Source: Planctomycetota bacterium (lineage in GTDB: Bacteria > Planctomycetota > Planctomycetia > Pirellulales > Pirellulaceae). Taken from it: a DNA stretch of 64,000 nt. Of this stretch, positions 56,380 through 64,000 are shown piece after piece. Under the pieces are notes generated by a model. That model did no database searches. It was not told the DNA's origin and was given only the letters and a program-made list of their open reading frames with translations. The stretch covers positions 62,001 through 126,000 of the forward strand of contig VGZA01000001.1 of assembly GCA_016872775.1 (NCBI GenBank), written 5' to 3'. Position numbers and translations under genes: made by a program. How positions within the stretch are numbered: position 1 is the stretch's first letter; each line of letters begins with the position of its first letter.

Positions 56380-58113
56380 TCAAGAAGATTCCTTGGCCAT
56401 TTCCCGTCCCAACACGCTGTTTCGCCGCCCGTACATCAGATACATCGCAATTCCCAGGAGTAGCCAGAGCGCCAGACGGACCCAGGTGTTCACGGGCAGA
56501 AAAAGCATCAGCACCAGGTTGGTCAAGATTCCAGCCGGCGCCAGCAGAAAAACAAAGGGACAACGGAAAGGCCGATGGGCATCCGGCCGACGTACGCGCA
56601 GCAGCAAAACCGAGGCACATACCAGCACAAACGCCATCAGCGTGCCGATATTCACCATCGACTCCAGAATCCGGATCGGTGTGAAACCGGCCACGACACA
56701 CATCACGGCTCCGGTGAGGATCGTCGATCGATGCGGCGTGCGGAATCGCGAATGAATCGCCGCGAAGATCGACGGCGGCAGCAGTCCATCGCGCGACATC
56801 GCCAGAAAAATCCGGGCCTGGCTCAAAAACGTCACCAGCAACACGCTCGTCATTCCCGCCAAAGCGCCCGTAGCGACCAATCCGGCCGAGGCGCGAAGGT
56901 AGCCACTGCCGGTACGCTCCGCCTGCCGACTGAACGCCGTGGCAACCGCTGCCTCCGGGTCAATGTCCGGATACGGTTCCATCCCGCTGATCACCGCCGC
57001 CACCGCCATATACAGAACCGTGCAGAGCGCCAACGACGCGAGAATTCCGATCGGCACGTCGCGCTGCGGATTCTTCGCCTCCTCCGAATGCGTCGAGATC
57101 GAATCGAACCCGATGTAAGAAAAGAAGACCAGCGCCGCGCCGACCATCAATCCAGACAGACCATACGGACAAAACGGACTGCGCAGCCGGTCGTCGATCG
57201 GCTGCAACAGATGCTTGAATCCGAGCACTCCCAGCAAGCCCCATTTTTCGCCTTCGGACGGCATCTTGCGCAGCTGAACCAGTTCGCGTTCGTCCAGTCG
57301 CCGGGCAAGCTCGGGCACCGCCTTCAATAGTTCCGCGCCGGTCGTCATCTCATGCACCGCTCCATCCGGCACCAGCTCTTTCAGCTCCGGACGCACATGC
57401 AGAAAATCGATCGTATCGGTCGGTAGCCGCTGGGCAACAGGAACCGAAGTCCAATTCGCCGAATTGACGAACCGCCAGCCGACGCCGATCACAAACAACA
57501 CCACACCCAACTTGACCAGTACCATGATCGTGTTCATGGCAGCGCTTTCGCGAATGCCGAGTACCAGCACGACCGTGACCAATGCAATAATCAACATCGC
57601 CGGCAGGTTGCAGCCCCAGGCCAGCGAGTGTCCCGTTTCCTTGCCGAGAGTGAACGGGTCGTTCAACAGCACTTCAGGAATCTGCCAGCCGAACAACGTC
57701 TTCAAGAATTGATTGAAGTAGTTCGCCCAATGCGCGGCGACAACCGCACTGCTCATCGCATACTCGAGCACCAGATCCCAGCCGATGATCCAGGCCCATA
57801 GCTCGCCCAGGGTCGCATAGGTATACGTGTACGCACTGCCGGCGACCGGCGCCATCGCCGCAAATTCGGCGTAGCAGAACGCGGCAAACGCGCAGGCGAT
57901 CCCGGCGACCACGAACGATATCACGATCGCCGGACCCGCATCCGCCGCGGCGACCTGCCCGGTCATCGCGAAAATTCCCGCGCCGATGATGGCTCCAACC
58001 CCTAACGACGTCAGCGCGACAGGGCCCAGCGCGCGGTGCAGCCGGTTATCGTCCTCCATCTCCTTGAGAAGTCGGTCGAGTGACTTGCGAGCCCATAACT
58101 GCTTCCAACTCAT
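56380..58113 (-). CDS. Amino acid permease, APC superfamily (cationic amino acid transporter type)
   Basis: A 577-residue transporter with 12 or more hydrophobic helices. The N-terminus has LGVGAIIGAGIFAMTG, the helix 1 glycine-rich break of the APC family, and GSAYTYTYATLGELWAWIIGW in helix 3. LVFFSYIGFDSISTHSEEAKNPQRDVPIGI in helix 6 marks the cationic amino acid transporter/YfnA group. An extra soluble loop (about residues 220-310) interrupts the membrane part. The C-terminus has further helices. Substrate is probably an amino acid; which one is not shown. Confidence 0.9.
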   Translation of the reverse strand: MSWKQLWARKSLDRLLKEMEDDNRLHRALGPVALTSLGVGAIIGAGIFAMTGQVAAADAGPAIVISFVVAGIACAFAAFCYAEFAAMAPVAGSAYTYTYATLGELWAWIIGWDLVLEYAMSSAVVAAHWANYFNQFLKTLFGWQIPEVLLNDPFTLGKETGHSLAWGCNLPAMLIIALVTVVLVLGIRESAAMNTIMVLVKLGVVLFVIGVGWRFVNSANWTSVPVAQRLPTDTIDFLHVRPELKELVPDGAVHEMTTGAELLKAVPELARRLDERELVQLRKMPSEGEKWGLLGVLGFKHLLQPIDDRLRSPFCPYGLSGLMVGAALVFFSYIGFDSISTHSEEAKNPQRDVPIGILASLALCTVLYMAVAAVISGMEPYPDIDPEAAVATAFSRQAERTGSGYLRASAGLVATGALAGMTSVLLVTFLSQARIFLAMSRDGLLPPSIFAAIHSRFRTPHRSTILTGAVMCVVAGFTPIRILESMVNIGTLMAFVLVCASVLLLRVRRPDAHRPFRCPFVFLLAPAGILTNLVLMLFLPVNTWVRLALWLLLGIAMYLMYGRRNSVLGREMAKESS

Positions 58114-58199
58114 CGACGCCCCCCCTTTGCCATACGATCCCGCAAAACCGCTCCAACAATCACAAGAATGTAGAGGCCCCGGCGGAATTGAGCAATGTC

Positions 58200-58480
58200 G
58201 GGGAACGGGTTACGGGGAATGGCCCGTGCTGATTCGGGTGCCACGGGTGAGGGCCGTCCCGAGCACGTGTAAGGTGACAAAGTTGAGGTTGGAGTTTGCA
58301 GGAAGGTCGAATCGGAGCCAAGTCACCGGCTTCTGATCTGACGTTGACCGAAGATTCAACGTTGACTCTGTCACTTGGGCACCGGCTCGGGACTACCCTC
58401 ACCCGTGGCACACGTTCCCGGTTCCTGGGTCCACGTTCCCCGTGACCCGTTCCCCGTGACCCGTTCCCCGTAACCCCGGG
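58200..58480. repeat. Intergenic inverted-repeat element, copy B
   Basis: In the 368-base gap between the permease and fliA. Left side: GGGAACGGGTTACGGGGAA near 58201 and GTGCCACGGGTGAGGG at 58238-58253. Right side: CCCTCACCCGTGGCAC at 58396-58411, its exact reverse complement, then tandem copies of CCGTGACCCGTTCCC ending CCCCGTAACCCC near 58476. The outer and inner arms match copy A; the interior of about 140 bases is not repeated elsewhere. No gene is supported in it; ACGTTGAC occurs twice inside (from 58340 and 58359). Confidence 0.65.
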
Positions 58481-58481
58481 T

Positions 58482-59408
58482 TCACGTTCCGAACTCAGGC
58501 CGGCGTTTGGCGAGTTGCGATTGTAGACGCTGGACGATGCTGCTGTGCATCTGACTCACGCGGCTTTCACTCAGATCGAGTGTCGCGCCAATTTCCTTCA
58601 TCGTGAGTTCCTCATAGTAATAGAGGATGATGATCAGTCGTTCGTTGCGGTTCAGTCCTTTGGTAACGAGTCGCATCAGGTCATTTTTCTGGATGCGGCG
58701 CGTGGGATCTTCGCCTTTCTTATCCTCGAGAATGTCGATCTCGCGGACGTCCTTGTAACTGTCGGTTTCGTACCATTTTTTGTTGAGGCTGATCAGGTTG
58801 ACGGCGTTTGCTTCGAGGATCATCTTTTCGAGTTCTTCCAGCGGCAGCTGCATCTGCTCGGCCAGTTCCAGTTCAGTGGGGTACCTTCCGAGTCGAGCTT
58901 CCAGGCGTTTGGTGGCTTCCTGAAGTTTGCTGGCTTTGGAGCGGACGAGTCGCGGGACCCAGTCCATGGTCCGGAGTTCGTCGAGCATGGCGCCGCGGAT
59001 ACGCGGCACGCAGTAGGTTTCGAACTTGACACCCCGGGTGAGATCGAAGGCGTCGATTGCGTCCATCAGTCCGAAGACGCCGGCGGAAACGAGATCGTCG
59101 AGTTCGACGCCTTCGGGCAGTCGTGCCCAGATACGTTCGCCGTTGTATTTCACCAGCGGAAGGTAATTTTCGACGAGTCGGTTGCGCGTATCCTGGGTGG
59201 GAGATTCCTTGTATTGCCGCCAGAGTGCCTCGAGCGCTTCGTTCATTGGCGAGCTGACGCGTACTTCGGCTTGGTCGTCGAACTCTGCCAATTGATCGGC
59301 GATCTGGTCGATCCGGGACGCGATATCCGGCGGAGGGCCGACGGGCACTTCCGTTTGCATCGAGGGGAGCTGCGTTAATTCAGCCGTTGTCGCGAGCGTC
59401 GTCGCCAT
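58482..59408 (-). CDS. fliA: RNA polymerase sigma factor of the FliA/WhiG (sigma-28) group
   Basis: A 308-residue sigma factor for late flagellar or motility promoters. Region 2 reads RNRLVENYLPLVKYNGERIWARLPEGVELDDLVSAGVFGLMDAIDAFDLTRGVKFETYCVPRIRGAMLDELR in part, with region 3 (GRYPTELELAEQM) and region 4 (LYYYEELTMKEIGATLDLSESRVSQMHSS). The residue pattern is that of FliA/SigD rather than the primary sigma factor. Its upstream neighbours are a small membrane protein and the FlhF-FlhG pair. The hairpin at 59428-59445 precedes its GGAGG ribosome-binding site. Confidence 0.9.
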   Translation of the reverse strand: MATTLATTAELTQLPSMQTEVPVGPPPDIASRIDQIADQLAEFDDQAEVRVSSPMNEALEALWRQYKESPTQDTRNRLVENYLPLVKYNGERIWARLPEGVELDDLVSAGVFGLMDAIDAFDLTRGVKFETYCVPRIRGAMLDELRTMDWVPRLVRSKASKLQEATKRLEARLGRYPTELELAEQMQLPLEELEKMILEANAVNLISLNKKWYETDSYKDVREIDILEDKKGEDPTRRIQKNDLMRLVTKGLNRNERLIIILYYYEELTMKEIGATLDLSESRVSQMHSSIVQRLQSQLAKRRPEFGT

Positions 59409-59427
59409 GCCATCCTCCGTGATTGCA

Positions 59428-59445
59428 CCGCCGCTGTAGCGGCGG
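59428..59445 (-). promoter_or_regulatory. Hairpin in the fliA leader
   Basis: CCGCCGCTGTAGCGGCGG forms a strong 7-8-bp stem. It lies 20 bases upstream of the fliA ATG and just before the GGAGG site, with no T tract. It could affect translation or be a remnant of the end of the 81-residue gene's transcript. Weak evidence for a regulatory role. Confidence 0.35.
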
Positions 59446-59517
59446 ACTGACTTTCGAGTTCCATCTCAGTCAACAACACCCGGCGCCGGTTCGATTACCG
59501 GTCCGGGGTGTCCGATG

Positions 59518-59763
59518 TCATCCAGGTTTTGTCGCGGCCGATTCCGCGCGATTCATCTCTTCAACGAATCGGCGCCGAACCGCGTCGGTGACGATCGACT
59601 CGGCGGCCAGACCGAGCAGAAAGCCCAGGGCCGCGAACACGATCGCTCCGCCGCAACTCGTCATCACCGTTCCTTCCAATCCCGCGTCGTGCATCGCACC
59701 GCGCGTGAGCATGGTGAGGAAAGCAACGATTCCGAGAATTCCAGCGTATTTTTTTGCGACCAT
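59518..59763 (-). CDS. Small membrane protein in the flagellar region
   Basis: An 81-residue protein of unknown function with two hydrophobic segments, YAGILGIVAFLTMLTRG at the N-terminus and SCGGAIVFAALGFLLGLAAE in the middle, joined by a short Gly/Asp loop, and a charged C-terminal tail RRRFVEEMNR. It lies between the FlhG-type ATPase gene and fliA on the same strand, so a role linked to flagellar regulation is plausible but unproven. About 194 bases separate it from the FlhG gene, with nothing recognisable in that gap. Confidence 0.55.
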   Translation of the reverse strand: MVAKKYAGILGIVAFLTMLTRGAMHDAGLEGTVMTSCGGAIVFAALGFLLGLAAESIVTDAVRRRFVEEMNRAESAATKPG

Positions 59764-59957
59764 CGTCTATCGCGTACCGGGAAACTGCGAATCGAAACCG
59801 GCGAATACCTTGGGAATTCGCTGCCTTCGTTTATCGACGATTGCCGAGGTCGATGTTGAGTGATTTCTCCTTTTTCCGCGAATCTGTCCCGCAATCTGGA
59901 CGATGAAGTATATTTGCGGCACCGCGCATCGCGCGCTGATCGTTACAACCGGTCAAC

Positions 59958-60803
59958 TCAAGCCGCCCGATTTTCCCGCGATCGGGATGATTCCTCCTGT
60001 GCCAGTCGGCCAGCCAATTGTTCCAGGGCCAGGACGGCCGGCTGGCGAGTGGCGGCGAGCACGAAGGGAGTGCCATTCCGGGCCGCGTCGGGGATCGCAT
60101 CGTCGCACGGCAGCCAGCCGAGCGATTCCACGGAGAGGCCCAGGAAGCGTCGCGTCGACTGATCGATGCGCCGATGGACATCCTCCGCGGCCCGCCGATC
60201 GGGACACTGGTTGACCAGTAATCCGATCGGGAAGGAAATATTGCCTTGCGTGAGCGCCTTGATCGTCGCGTAGGTATCCATCACGGCGTACGATTCGCAG
60301 CTGGTTACCATGACGATTCGTTGCGCCATTTCCCAGAATCGTCGCACGGACTCATCGATGCCGCAACCGACATCCACGACGACCAGGTCGGCGTGGCGAC
60401 CGATTGACCGCAGCTGCTGCAGCAGCCGATTGTGTTGCCGCGAGGAATAATCGTGCCGCGTTCCCGGCGCCCAAAGCCCCGGGACCAACTGCAGGCCCGC
60501 GGGTCCGCGCACCAGCACTTCGTGAATGTCGCGTCGCAGGTTCATCACATCGGCGATATCGCCGCGCTCGGTGACACCGCACAGCATCGCGACGTCGCCT
60601 CGGCGCAGGTTGGCGTCCACCAGCACGACCCGCGAACCTTGATTGGCCATCGCGACGGCGAGATTAACCGCCAGGGTCGTGACGCCCAGGCCGCCCTTGC
60701 CGCCGGTAAGCACGATCGACCGCGGCGCCGGGCCGGCGTCGATGCCCGGTCCACGCGAGGAGCACAGCACGAGTTTTCGAAGTTCCGTGGCTTGATCAGA
60801 CAT
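59958..60803 (-). CDS. flhG: MinD/FlhG-type ATPase
   Basis: A 281-residue ParA/MinD-family ATPase. The deviant Walker A is GGKGGLGVTTLAVNLA; Walker B and the switch region appear as ADLVVVDVGCGID, with VLVDANLRRGD at the A-prime motif. FlhG restricts flagellar number and placement by acting on FlhF. ATG at 60803 overlaps the flhF stop by eight bases, consistent with the usual flhF-flhG order. The C-terminal part lacks an obvious membrane-targeting helix of the MinD type, so binding to the membrane may go through FlhF. Confidence 0.87.
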   Translation of the reverse strand: MSDQATELRKLVLCSSRGPGIDAGPAPRSIVLTGGKGGLGVTTLAVNLAVAMANQGSRVVLVDANLRRGDVAMLCGVTERGDIADVMNLRRDIHEVLVRGPAGLQLVPGLWAPGTRHDYSSRQHNRLLQQLRSIGRHADLVVVDVGCGIDESVRRFWEMAQRIVMVTSCESYAVMDTYATIKALTQGNISFPIGLLVNQCPDRRAAEDVHRRIDQSTRRFLGLSVESLGWLPCDDAIPDAARNGTPFVLAATRQPAVLALEQLAGRLAQEESSRSRENRAA

Positions 60804-62016
60804 GGATTTGTTCCAATCCCAGCACGACGCGCGCCAGCTTGCGGCGTTCGGCCGGTTCGATGTCGGCTGGCACATTCTGGCCGTTGGTGATGTAGCTCAG
60901 CGGCAATCGGCTGGAGCGCACCAATGGCAGCAGATTTCCCAGCCCGGTCGCTTCGTCCAGTTTCGTCAACAGCAGCGACGTCACGCCGACGCGTGCGAAT
61001 TTTTCGGCGGCCTTCTGCATTTGAGGCAGGCTGGCCACGGCGCTCAGCACCAGATGCACTTCGTGCGGCTGGGCCTCGTGCAGCAGCGATTTCAACTCCT
61101 GGATCCGCACTTCGTCCCGAGGGCTTCGTCCCGCGGTGTCCATCAACACCAGATCGAAGTCGGAGAATTTCTGAATCGCCGCCCGCATTTCGCGTGGCGT
61201 CGCCACCACTTCCATCGGCAGGTCCATGATGTCGGCGTAAGTTCGCAACTGTTCCACGGCGGCGATGCGATAGGTGTCCACGGTGATCAGGCCGACGCGG
61301 CGGTGTTCGCGCAGTCGCTGGTTCGCCGCCAGTTTGGCGATCGTCGTCGTCTTGCCGACGCCGGTCGGGCCGACCATCGCCACTATACGGCACTCCCCCG
61401 GCGCGGGCTCGATCGGGCCTGTGACCCGAATCTCCTCTTCGATGAACCGGGCCAGACGAGCCTTCAACAACATCAGGTCGTTCAGGTCGTCGGCGGACGC
61501 GCTGCCGCGGATGCGATCGATCAGCTCCCGCGCGAACTCCTCGCTCAGCTCGGCATCGATCAGGTCGGTGAACAGCCGAAAAAGGGCGTCCGGAAGTTCC
61601 GGTCGCTGGGACGGCTCACGTCCCCGGCTGAGCTGTTCCACGAGCGAATCGAGGCTTGACAGCTGTTCTTTGCGGGCTCCGCGGAAGCGGGACCGGTAAC
61701 CAAGCTCACCCAGCGCCGGCAAGCGGACTTGGGCCGCGGCGGCCGTTTCCTCGCCGCGCCATTCGGCCTCCATCGGCTCCACTTCGTCCGAAGAATCGTC
61801 GGCGTCGCGTGACGGCGGCCGCAGGTCGGTGAGATGACTCGGGACGTTCACTTCGACCGAAGCGGTAACCTCGATGTCGCGCGCTCCGGTAAACCAGGTC
61901 CATAACCCACGCGGCAACTCGCGCGTATGCAGCACGGCGGCTTGTGGGCCTAGTTCGTTACGCACCAGTCGCAATGCATCGTGCATGGTCCGCGCTCGAA
62001 ATGTCCTGACATCCAT
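60796..62016 (-). CDS. flhF: SRP-like GTPase FlhF
   Basis: A 406-residue GTPase of the SRP family that marks the site of polar flagellar assembly. The N-terminal 190 residues (starting MDVRTFRARTMHDALRLVRNELG) form the basic B domain and linker; the NG domain has the P-loop GPTGVGKTTTIAKLAA near residue 215, DTAGRSPRDE, and LLLTKLDEATGLGNLL. It lies between flhA and flhG, as in other flagellated bacteria. Confidence 0.93.
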   Translation of the reverse strand: MDVRTFRARTMHDALRLVRNELGPQAAVLHTRELPRGLWTWFTGARDIEVTASVEVNVPSHLTDLRPPSRDADDSSDEVEPMEAEWRGEETAAAAQVRLPALGELGYRSRFRGARKEQLSSLDSLVEQLSRGREPSQRPELPDALFRLFTDLIDAELSEEFARELIDRIRGSASADDLNDLMLLKARLARFIEEEIRVTGPIEPAPGECRIVAMVGPTGVGKTTTIAKLAANQRLREHRRVGLITVDTYRIAAVEQLRTYADIMDLPMEVVATPREMRAAIQKFSDFDLVLMDTAGRSPRDEVRIQELKSLLHEAQPHEVHLVLSAVASLPQMQKAAEKFARVGVTSLLLTKLDEATGLGNLLPLVRSSRLPLSYITNGQNVPADIEPAERRKLARVVLGLEQIHV

Positions 62017-62068
62017 GTCGGAAGCCTCCTTTCAACGTGGTTCGATACCGCCCTGGGCCCGGCGGCGT

Positions 62069-64000
62069 TCATACTTTCTGGGGTACAAGGTCGGAGACAA
62101 TCGCAACCGATTCAATCCGCGTATCTCGAGTGATCTCGTTGTAGCTCAGGATGACCAGTCGCGGCAGATTCGGCGCCGTCATCAGCTTCAATCCGGGCCG
62201 GATCTGCGGACTCACCAGCAGCAGGGGCGGATGGTTCGACCGCGTCAATTTCACGACTTCCTCGCCGATCAACTCGCACGTGCGGTCGACCGCCTGCGGC
62301 GACATGCGGATGAACAGCCCCCGCTCGCTATGCTCGATTCCCGCCGCGATGCGGTCCTCCATCGCCGGATCGAGTGTCACGACGTGCAGCCGCTGGTCTT
62401 TGTCGCGATACCGCGAACAGATCGTGCGCGCCAGCCGATGACGGGCATACTCGGTCAGCCATACCAGGTCCTTGGTCTTGGGACCATGGTCGCCAAGCGT
62501 TTCCAGGATTGTCCCCAGCTGTCGGATCGGCACCTCTTCACGCAGCAGCGTTTGCAGCACCTGCTGCACATCCGTCAGTTTCATCACCCCCGGGATCAAC
62601 TCATCGACCACCGCGGGCTGGGATTTCTTGAGTTCGTCGATCAGATGTTTCGTGGCATCCCGCGTCAACAATTCGTCGGCGTGCCGCCGCACGACCTCCT
62701 GCAGATGGGTCGCCAGTACGGCCGTCGGCTCGACGGGAGTAAACCCCTGCATCACGGCGCGGTCCTTCAACTGCGGTTCGATCCAATAAGCGGTCCGCTG
62801 GAACGCGGGGTCCCGCGACTCTTCCCCAGGCAGCCGACCGTTCGATATTCCCGAATCCATCGCTAGCAGCCGATCGGGAAACACCGCGCCATGGGCGACG
62901 GTGTTGTTGGCGATCTTCAACCGGTAGGAGTGGTCGGGCAATTGCACATTGTCGCGAATACGGACCTTGGGCAAGACGATGCCGATCTCGGCCGCCACGG
63001 CCTGGCGAACACCGGTAATCCGTGGCAACAGATCGCCGCCTCGATTGGGATCCGCCAGCCGGATCAAGCCTACACCAATCTCCATTTCCATCGGATCGAT
63101 CGCCAGGTAATCCTCGATCCGCTCCTCGACGCGCTTCTTGGAGTCGGCCTGGGCACGCTCCTGTGCGGCCTGCGCCGCGTGTTCGGTCTTCTTGCGACGA
63201 TTCATCACCGCCGCCAGCCCCAGACAGCCGCAACCGATCGCCAGCAGGGGGATCGTGGGCAGATTCGTGAGAATCAGAATGCCAAGGAATCCGGCCGCCA
63301 CGACCATCGCGATCGGTCGGGCGAACATTTGCTTCAGCATCTCGCTGGGAAGATTCTGGCGCTGCGTGCTGCGGGTCACCAGATAACCGGCGGCCATCGA
63401 AATCAGGAAGGCCGGCAACTGGCTGACCAGACCGTCTCCGATCGTCAACTTGCTGAAGACCTCGCCGGCCTGACGCGGTGACATGCCGGCGTCGAACACG
63501 CCGATAATCAATCCGCCAAAGATATTGATCAGCGCAATGATGATGCCCGCGATCGCATCGCCGCGCACGAACTTGCTGGCACCATCCATCGCCGCATAGA
63601 AGTCGGCCTGCTGCGTAATTTCCTCGCGGCGACGCTGCGCTTCCCGCTCGTCGATCAACCCCGCGTTCATGTCGGCGTCGATCGCCATCTGCCGGCCAGG
63701 CATGCCATCCAGAGCGAATCGCGCGGCCACCTCGCTGATCCTGGTCGCACCCTTGGTGATCACGACAAACTGAATCACGATAATGATCGCGAAGATGATC
63801 ACCCCCACGACCAGACTGTCCCCCGCCACGAATTCGCCGAAGGAACGAATCACCCCCCCCGATGCCATCAGCCCATCGACACCGCCGCGCGTAAGGATCA
63901 AGCGCGTTGAGGCCACGTTCAGCACCAGACGAGCCAGGGTCGTCGAGAGAAGCAGTGAAGGAAAAACACTGAATTCGAGCGGCGTCCGCACATACAAGGT
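62069..64000 (-). CDS. flhA: Flagellar export apparatus protein FlhA, 5' end missing
   Basis: The last 643 residues of FlhA; the frame is open through the end of the window and the usual N-terminus (about 40-60 residues) is missing. FlhA forms the export gate of the flagellar type III system. Visible are LYVRTPLEFSVFPSLLLSTTLARLVLNVASTRLIL in part, the FHIPEP-type central region (RISEVAARFALDGMPGRQMAIDADMNAGLI), membrane helices to about residue 270, and the cytoplasmic domain with RIRDNVQLPDHSYRLKI and LLVSPQIRPGLKLM. Stop codon is 52 bases before flhF. Confidence 0.95.
   Translation of the reverse strand, partial: TLYVRTPLEFSVFPSLLLSTTLARLVLNVASTRLILTRGGVDGLMASGGVIRSFGEFVAGDSLVVGVIIFAIIIVIQFVVITKGATRISEVAARFALDGMPGRQMAIDADMNAGLIDEREAQRRREEITQQADFYAAMDGASKFVRGDAIAGIIIALINIFGGLIIGVFDAGMSPRQAGEVFSKLTIGDGLVSQLPAFLISMAAGYLVTRSTQRQNLPSEMLKQMFARPIAMVVAAGFLGILILTNLPTIPLLAIGCGCLGLAAVMNRRKKTEHAAQAAQERAQADSKKRVEERIEDYLAIDPMEMEIGVGLIRLADPNRGGDLLPRITGVRQAVAAEIGIVLPKVRIRDNVQLPDHSYRLKIANNTVAHGAVFPDRLLAMDSGISNGRLPGEESRDPAFQRTAYWIEPQLKDRAVMQGFTPVEPTAVLATHLQEVVRRHADELLTRDATKHLIDELKKSQPAVVDELIPGVMKLTDVQQVLQTLLREEVPIRQLGTILETLGDHGPKTKDLVWLTEYARHRLARTICSRYRDKDQRLHVVTLDPAMEDRIAAGIEHSERGLFIRMSPQAVDRTCELIGEEVVKLTRSNHPPLLLVSPQIRPGLKLMTAPNLPRLVILSYNEITRDTRIESVAIVSDLVPQKV

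Overview
The window looks like chromosomal DNA of a G+C-rich planctomycete, probably of the Pirellulales type. The evidence is a PPC-domain protein, DUF1549/DUF1553 and DUF1501 triad (9.5-15.8 kb), Tat-exported Gfo/Idh/MocA and DUF3500-type proteins, a DUF1570-like domain, a bacterial-hopanoid cluster, and a polar-flagellum block (FlhA, FlhF, FlhG-type ATPase, sigma-28). There is no rRNA, CRISPR array, phage or insertion sequence; the only RNA gene seen is one tRNA-Leu.

Layout. 0-9.5 kb: the 3' part of a mannose-1-phosphate guanylyltransferase, an alpha/beta hydrolase, ruvX, a DAHP synthase with a terminator-like hairpin just before its start codon, two unknown envelope proteins, a dihydroorotate-dehydrogenase-like flavoprotein, a PadR regulator with its membrane partner, and a Tat-exported oxidoreductase. 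9.5-19.2 kb: the planctomycete triad and a divergent pair of cyanophycinase-like S51 peptidases. 19.2-34.3 kb: a zinc-ribbon membrane protein, a TPR protein, a sugar isomerase coupled to glycyl-tRNA synthetase, tRNA-Leu(CAA), an outer-membrane porin, a sigma-54 response regulator with two in-frame stop codons in its receiver domain, an FG-GAP protein, a gamma-glutamyltransferase fused to a zincin-like domain, a DUF3500-like protein and ispH. 34.3-42.5 kb: hopanoid synthesis (hpnC, a fused hpnD-hpnE, an HpnG-like nucleosidase on the other strand, squalene-hopene cyclase, hpnH). 42.4-45.8 kb: a family-39-like glycosyltransferase and a DapA-family lyase. 45.9-56.2 kb: a closely spaced minus-strand series running ROK kinase, Ppx/GppA, Ppk1, SixA, S9 peptidase, phosphotransferase, enolase-like protein, cupin. 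56.4-64 kb: an amino-acid permease, then flagellar regulation and export genes.

How they work together. IspH supplies isoprenoid precursors; HpnC, HpnD and HpnE convert farnesyl diphosphate to squalene, the cyclase makes hopene, HpnH adds adenosine, and the HpnG-like enzyme would remove adenine. Ppk1 and Ppx would make and degrade polyphosphate. FlhA, FlhF, FlhG and FliA would position, export and transcribe a flagellum.

The points most worth a second look are the HpnD-HpnE fusion, the response regulator with two nonsense codons, the candidate aroF attenuator, the gamma-glutamyltransferase/zincin fusion, the active-site-divergent enolase-like protein in a phosphotransferase operon, and two families of short intergenic inverted repeats. 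No wholly new multi-gene system could be demonstrated from sequence alone.
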